Part shown: positions 59,981 through 64,000 of the stretch, one piece after another
Layout of the letters: each line of letters starts with the position of its first letter
Numbering within the stretch: position 1 is the stretch's first letter
NCBI RefSeq assembly: GCF_014649535.1
Contig: NZ_BMTF01000004.1
Location: 382,795-446,794 of the forward strand
DNA length: 64,000 nucleotides
Direction: 5' to 3'
Origin: Streptomyces gelaticus
GTDB taxonomy: Bacteria > Actinomycetota > Actinomycetes > Streptomycetales > Streptomycetaceae
Made by a program: the position numbers and the translations under genes
The notes under the pieces: model-generated
What the model was told of the DNA's origin: nothing
The model's input: only the letters and a program-made list of their open reading frames with translations
The model's database searches: none

Positions 59981-60865
59981 CTAGGACTGCGGTGGTGCGA
60001 GCGCTCCATGGCTGAGGACACCGGCAGAGTGCATTCGGTTCTCGGCCGCGGGTAGCGGGGAGGAGCAGAACCCGCAGCGGTCACCGATGAGTTCCATTCG
60101 GCACCAGTGGCAGTTCTCACGGCGTACGGAGGCCACCAATTGGTACAGGACGGAGATGTCTGGCAGGTAGGCCGCGAATTCCACCAGCTTTCCGGTTCCC
60201 CACCATGCCGGGGATTCGGACGGAAGCGCGGACTCGTGAATGGACTGGACCTTCCACGCGGGCGCGAGGGTCTCCTTCACCCACTCCGACTGGGACTGCC
60301 CTTTGGCGGTCATCAGGTGGGTGGTGAATTCCGGGCCGGTCGGCGGGTCGACCTTCGGGCCGACTCTGACGAGCTGTGGCTCGGGCCCCGCGACCACGGC
60401 GAACTGCGAACCGGGCACCCAGGACTTGGCATGGGTCCTGAGGTCGACCGGGACCCGGTCGAACTTGGTGACGGAGTGGAGCAGGGCGCCCGCGTGGATG
60501 TAGTGCGTCAGCAGCCGGGCGGCGGAGGCGACCACTCCCGGGCTGAAGTCGCAGATGGACAACTGGCGCAGCTGCCTGACGAGCACGGCGACGCCCAGCG
60601 GCGGGAGGTCCACCTTGACCAGGGCGATGCGGTCGCTCTCCAGGACCGAGCGCACGGAGTAGAGCCGGCGCTCGTGCGCGGGCGAGATGCCGGTCGGGTA
60701 GACGGCGACTACATAGCCGTGCTGTTCGAGCAGCACATGCATGTCACCGATGGCCATCTCCAGCGCCTGGGCATCGGGTGCCTGCAGCAGGGCGGCTGTC
60801 GGTGTCTGCTGATCGGTCGGAGGTAGTACCAAGTCAGCATTGGTCACTGCTATTGCGGTCGGCAC
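59981..60865 (-). CDS. Conserved Tad-locus protein with C-terminal zinc ribbon
   Basis: A 294-residue soluble protein, first in the Tad operon. No known family name. Visible features are an alpha/beta body and, near the C-terminus, ENCHWCRMELIGDRCGFCSSPL: two CxxC pairs in a rubredoxin-like zinc ribbon. The central part (VVAVYPTGISPAHERRLYSVRSVLESDRIALVKVDLPPLGVAVLVRQLRQL) looks like a small nucleotide or protein-binding fold. The GTG at 60865 has GGGGAAC upstream. By position it may regulate or nucleate assembly. Confidence 0.78.
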   Translation of the reverse strand: MPTAIAVTNADLVLPPTDQQTPTAALLQAPDAQALEMAIGDMHVLLEQHGYVVAVYPTGISPAHERRLYSVRSVLESDRIALVKVDLPPLGVAVLVRQLRQLSICDFSPGVVASAARLLTHYIHAGALLHSVTKFDRVPVDLRTHAKSWVPGSQFAVVAGPEPQLVRVGPKVDPPTGPEFTTHLMTAKGQSQSEWVKETLAPAWKVQSIHESALPSESPAWWGTGKLVEFAAYLPDISVLYQLVASVRRENCHWCRMELIGDRCGFCSSPLPAAENRMHSAGVLSHGALAPPQS

Positions 60866-61539
60866 GCTGTTCCCCGTTTCGGCTCCGGCCGGACGCCGGT
60901 CATGACGTCGGCCGCAATCGCTCCTGCTCCGCGGTTCTGCCTCAGCACTTTATCCACGTCCTACCTGGCAGAGAACACTTTTCGGGGGCCAGTCCGACAA
61001 CGTGTGCGAGGCGCCCGCGTTACACCCAAGTGCTAAATCGGATCAAATCGAAAATCGTCAACTTCTGTACAACTGCGGAGGGTTACGAATCCACCTCCCC
61101 GCCACCTGATCCCGGAGATTCATTTCCGCACGTCAGCACGGATCCGGAACCTCCACACCCACCACCGGGGAGTGGCGGACCGTCACTGTCCGAGCACCCT
61201 CGCGGCGTCACCCGAACGTGACCCGCAGGAGTCAACAAAACGTCAATTCACAGGCGCGCCGCCTGGACTCGGGGCCTCGCGGAGGGCATCGCGGGGCGGA
61301 AGCGGAGCGCGTACGGACCCGCCCGGCGGACGCGGTCGCCCCAGGCCCCGCTGCCAGAGGTCTTGACAACTCGATTGGTCTGGACCAGCTTATCGGCCAG
61401 CGGTGGCCACCGTTCCTCAACTCCACATCCCCTTCTTCTCCCCGTCGCCTCCCGGACGGCCCCGAGTACCGCCGGTCCCCCGCCGGCTCGTCCCCGGACA
61501 CCCCGGCAGGCATCCCCGACTCCCCCACGGAGGCAGCAA
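60866..61539. other. 674-bp non-coding gap between the Tad operon and the chitinase gene
   Basis: Contains the divergent promoters of the Tad operon (minus strand, in the AT-rich patch around 61020-61080, with a TTGACG-like element at 61061-61056) and of the chitinase gene (plus strand, with TTGACA at 61363-61368 and a DasR-type site). Reading frames in it lack coding character. Confidence 0.5.
61374..61389 (+). promoter_or_regulatory. DasR-responsive element upstream of the chitinase gene
   Basis: ATTGGTCTGGACCAGC closely matches the dre consensus (A[C/G]TGGTCTAGACCA[C/G]T), with a single central mismatch, and lies just 3' of a TTGACA -35 element. DasR represses chitin and N-acetylglucosamine genes in Streptomyces until the amino sugar is available. 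Confidence 0.75.
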
Positions 61540-63267
61540 GTGGAACGTTCCCCCCTCAACGGCCGCAAAATCCACGGGCGTCGCCGAATCCGGCTCGGCG
61601 CCGCCATGGCCGTCCTCGCCGCCGGAGCGCTGACCGCCACGGGCCTCGCCGGAAACGCCCGGGCCGCCGACATCAACGTCGCCAAGAACGCGGGCTTCGA
61701 GTCCGGGCTCGCCAACTGGTCCTGCACCAACGGCAGCGGCACCACCGTCTCCTCCCCCGCGCACGGCGGCACCGCGGCCCTCAAGGCCACCCCCTCCGGC
61801 CAGGACACCGCGCGGTGCTCGCAGACCGTGGCCGTGAAGCCCGGCTCGACGTACACGCTCAGCTCCTGGGTGCAGGGCGGGTACGCGTACCTCGGCGCGA
61901 GCGGCACCGGAACCACCGACGTATCGACCTGGTCCCCCGGCTCCGGCGACTGGACCCAGCTCACCACCAGCTTCAGGACCGGGCCCGACACCACCTCGGT
62001 CGAGGTCTACACGCACGGCTGGTACGGGCAGTCCGCCTATCTGGTGGACGACGTCTCGGTCAACGGCCCCGACGGCGGGGGCGGCACCGACCCGGAACCA
62101 ACCATTCCGTCCGCCCCGGCCGGACTCGCGGTCGGCGCGACCACCTCCTCCTCCGTGGCCCTGTCCTGGAACGCGGTGTCCGGCGCGACCGGCTACACCG
62201 TCTACCGGGACGGCCAGAAGGCGGCCACGACCACCGGGAACTCGGCCACGGTCACGGGGCTGGCCGCCGACACGGCGTACCAGTTCGCGGTGACCGCCAC
62301 CAACGCGGCCGGCGAGTCCGTCAAGTCCACCGCGGTCAGCGGCCGTACGGCCAAGGAGGGCGGCGGCAACCCCGGCACCTCCGTGCCCAAGCACGCGGTG
62401 ACCGGCTACTGGCAGAACTTCAACAACGGCGCGACCGTGCAGAAGCTCAGCGACGTACCCGCGAACTACGACATCATCGCGGTCTCCTTCGCCGATGCCA
62501 CGAGCACGCCGGGCGCCGTCACCTTCAACCTGGACACGGCCGGCCTGAACGGCTACACCGTCGACCAGTTCAAGGCCGACATCAAGGCGAAGCAGGCGGC
62601 CGGGAAGAACGTCATCATCTCGGTCGGCGGCGAGAAGGGCTCCGTCTCGGTCAACAGCGACGCCTCCGCGGCCAACTTCGCGAACTCGGTCCACTCGCTC
62701 ATCCAGGAGTACGGCTTCAACGGTGTCGACATCGACCTGGAGAACGGCCTCAACTCCACGTACATGACGAAGGCGCTGCGCTCGCTGTCGCAGAAGGCGG
62801 GCTCGGGCCTCGTCATCACGATGGCCCCGCAGACCATCGACATGCAGTCCACCGGGGGTGAGTACTTCAAGACGGCACTCGGCATCAAGGACATCCTGAC
62901 CGTCGTCAACACGCAGTACTACAACAGCGGTTCGATGCTCGGCTGCGACGGCAAGGTCTACTCGCAGGGCTCGGTGGACTTCCTCACCGCGCTCGCCTGC
63001 ATCCAGCTGGAGGGCGGCCTCGACCCGTCCCAGGTCGGCCTCGGTGTGCCCGCCTCCACCAGCGGTGCGGGCAGCGGCTACGTCCCGCCCTCGGTCGTGA
63101 ACGCGGCCCTGGACTGCCTGGCCTCGGGCACCAACTGCGGCACGTTCAAGCCCTCGAAGACGTACCCCGGCATCCGGGGCGCGATGACCTGGTCGACCAA
63201 CTGGGACGCCAAGTCGGGCAACGCCTGGTCGAACTCGGTGGCCCCGCACGTGCACGGACTGCCGTAG
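61540..63267 (+). CDS. Secreted GH18 chitinase with carbohydrate-binding and FnIII domains
   Basis: A 575-residue exported enzyme. After the signal peptide (about 1-43) comes a beta-sandwich carbohydrate-binding module (about 45-177), an FnIII domain (about 190-272) and a GH18 barrel (about 284-575). The catalytic motif is NGVDIDLE (394-401; DxxDxDxE with an initial Asn), proton donor Glu401. It degrades chitin to chitobiose. The GTG at 61540 has ACGGAGG upstream. It is controlled by the dre site upstream. Confidence 0.94.
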   Translation: MERSPLNGRKIHGRRRIRLGAAMAVLAAGALTATGLAGNARAADINVAKNAGFESGLANWSCTNGSGTTVSSPAHGGTAALKATPSGQDTARCSQTVAVKPGSTYTLSSWVQGGYAYLGASGTGTTDVSTWSPGSGDWTQLTTSFRTGPDTTSVEVYTHGWYGQSAYLVDDVSVNGPDGGGGTDPEPTIPSAPAGLAVGATTSSSVALSWNAVSGATGYTVYRDGQKAATTTGNSATVTGLAADTAYQFAVTATNAAGESVKSTAVSGRTAKEGGGNPGTSVPKHAVTGYWQNFNNGATVQKLSDVPANYDIIAVSFADATSTPGAVTFNLDTAGLNGYTVDQFKADIKAKQAAGKNVIISVGGEKGSVSVNSDASAANFANSVHSLIQEYGFNGVDIDLENGLNSTYMTKALRSLSQKAGSGLVITMAPQTIDMQSTGGEYFKTALGIKDILTVVNTQYYNSGSMLGCDGKVYSQGSVDFLTALACIQLEGGLDPSQVGLGVPASTSGAGSGYVPPSVVNAALDCLASGTNCGTFKPSKTYPGIRGAMTWSTNWDAKSGNAWSNSVAPHVHGLP

Positions 63268-63324
63268 CCGACGACCGGTACGCATCCGGCAGCCCGCCGT
63301 TGCCGCCTGCCGGCATCAGTGACC

Positions 63325-63358
63325 AGCAGCGCCGCCGCTCCCCCGGCGGCGCTGCTGC
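63325..63358 (+). terminator. Terminator after the chitinase gene
   Basis: A perfect 14-bp stem (63325-63338 with 63345-63358) and 6-base loop, about 58 bases past the stop codon. Confidence 0.8.
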
Positions 63359-63507
63359 ACGCTCCGGGTCCGCCGCCGTCCGGTGGCCGTCCCGGGCCTG
63401 TCCCGGACCCGCAACAGAGTGCCCGGGACTTGCCGCATCCCATGGCTGTTCGGGCGCGCTCGTGGCACCGTTGATGGGCTCGACGGTGATGTGACAGGGG
63501 GAGGACC

Positions 63508-64000
63508 ATGGCCGGGGCGCGGGTGCAGGCACTGGGCTCGGACGATCCGGCGACGCTCGGACCGTACCGGCTGATCGGACGGCTGGCGTCCGGCGGCATG
63601 GGGCGGATCTATCTGGCCCGCGGCGGCGAGCGCGGCGGCCGGGGGCTCGTCGCCGTGAAGACACTGCTGGCCGAGGGGAACGTCGGCGAGACCGACCGGC
63701 GGCGCTTCGCCCGCGAGGTGTCGCTCGCACAGCGGGTCGACAGCGCGTACACGGCGCGCGTACGGGACTCCGACGCGAACGCCGAGCGGCCGTGGATGGC
63801 CATCGACTACATCGCCGCACCCTCGCTCGCCGAACTCGTCCGCACCTGCGGGGTGCTGCCCGCCTCGGCCGTGCGGTGGATCGCCGCCGGGACCGCGGAG
63901 GCGCTGGTCACCCTGCACGGCCTGGGCATCGTCCACCGCGACGTGAAGCCGCAGAACGTGCTGCTGCCGCTGGAAGGCCCACGGGTCATCGACTTCGGCA
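63508..64000 (+). CDS. Serine/threonine protein kinase, 5' part (runs off the window)
   Basis: The first 164 residues of a Hanks-type kinase. The Gly loop is GRLASGGMGRIYLAR, the ATP-anchoring Lys51 is in LVAVKTLL, the catalytic HRDVKPQN has Asp145, and the DFG motif (162-164) is reached at the window edge. The ATG at 63508 follows GGGGGAGG. The C-terminal part, which would show whether it has PASTA, PQQ or other sensor domains, is outside the window. Confidence 0.93.
   Translation, partial: MAGARVQALGSDDPATLGPYRLIGRLASGGMGRIYLARGGERGGRGLVAVKTLLAEGNVGETDRRRFAREVSLAQRVDSAYTARVRDSDANAERPWMAIDYIAAPSLAELVRTCGVLPASAVRWIAAGTAEALVTLHGLGIVHRDVKPQNVLLPLEGPRVIDFG

Noticed and set aside
1..64000. tRNA or rRNA genes
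   Set aside because: No cloverleaf-like sequence with a GGTTCGAATCC-type arm or rRNA-like stretch was noticed while reading the gaps; a tRNAscan run would settle it.

Overview
The window is a high-GC (roughly 70% or more) actinobacterial chromosome segment with strong third-position G/C, many GTG starts and short 4-bp gene overlaps. Gene content (SpoIIE-type phosphatase with a kinase-like ATPase, a WhiJ-like regulator/DUF397 set, an oxyR-ahpCD locus, a DasR-type chitinase operator, PIN-PhoH, a full Tad locus) points to Streptomyces. All family calls are made by reading the translations; no database search was run.

Layout. 0-24 kb is mostly core: a GAF/PP2C signalling phosphatase, catalase, a class A penicillin-binding protein, an SPFH protein with a small DNA-binding-like partner, a PadR-controlled ABC exporter, oxyR/ahpC/ahpD, an AI-2E permease, a lysozyme-like secreted protein, PhoH, an isoprenyl transferase, an aldo/keto reductase, small secreted or unknown proteins, a methyltransferase, a prepilin peptidase and a DUF192 protein. 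24-27 kb holds a regulator divergent from an alcohol dehydrogenase/amino acid permease operon, with a large nested dyad between them.

27-34.3 kb is the most unusual part. Two convergent gene sets each encode a large protein with the same plan: about four N-terminal membrane segments, then a Flp-pilin-like segment with a type IVb prepilin cleavage motif at residue 176 or 177, then a long variable passenger. In one set the passenger ends in a restriction-endonuclease-fold toxin domain (Tox-REase-5-like), followed by a putative immunity gene. In the other the passenger is unknown and is followed by a lipoprotein. I read these as pilin-fused polymorphic toxins or effectors of a Tad-type machine.

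34.3-48.8 kb is an accessory region. It has small enzymes with dedicated regulators (DinB, LLM oxidoreductase, serine hydrolase, erythromycin esterase with a double-MerR regulator, DHFR-like, AraC/VOC, RidA/WYL, DJ-1/MocR), two transposase remnants, frameshifted or truncated gene pieces, and a WhiJ-like regulatory set.

48.9-60.9 kb is a near-complete Tad (tight adherence) pilus locus on the minus strand. From upstream to downstream it reads: Zn-ribbon protein, CpaB, CpaE, two TadE-like pseudopilins, TadA ATPase, TadB, TadC, histidine kinase, response regulator, Flp pilin, TadE/G-like protein, lipoprotein, OmpA-like protein. Its only obvious missing part, the prepilin peptidase, is at 22 kb. 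The window ends with a GH18 chitinase behind a DasR-type site and the start of a Ser/Thr kinase.

The working model links three dispersed units: the Tad machine (49-61 kb), the prepilin peptidase (22 kb) and the pilin-effector fusions (27-34 kb). A repeated GGGCCC-type motif lies upstream of flp, both fusion genes and one immunity-like gene.
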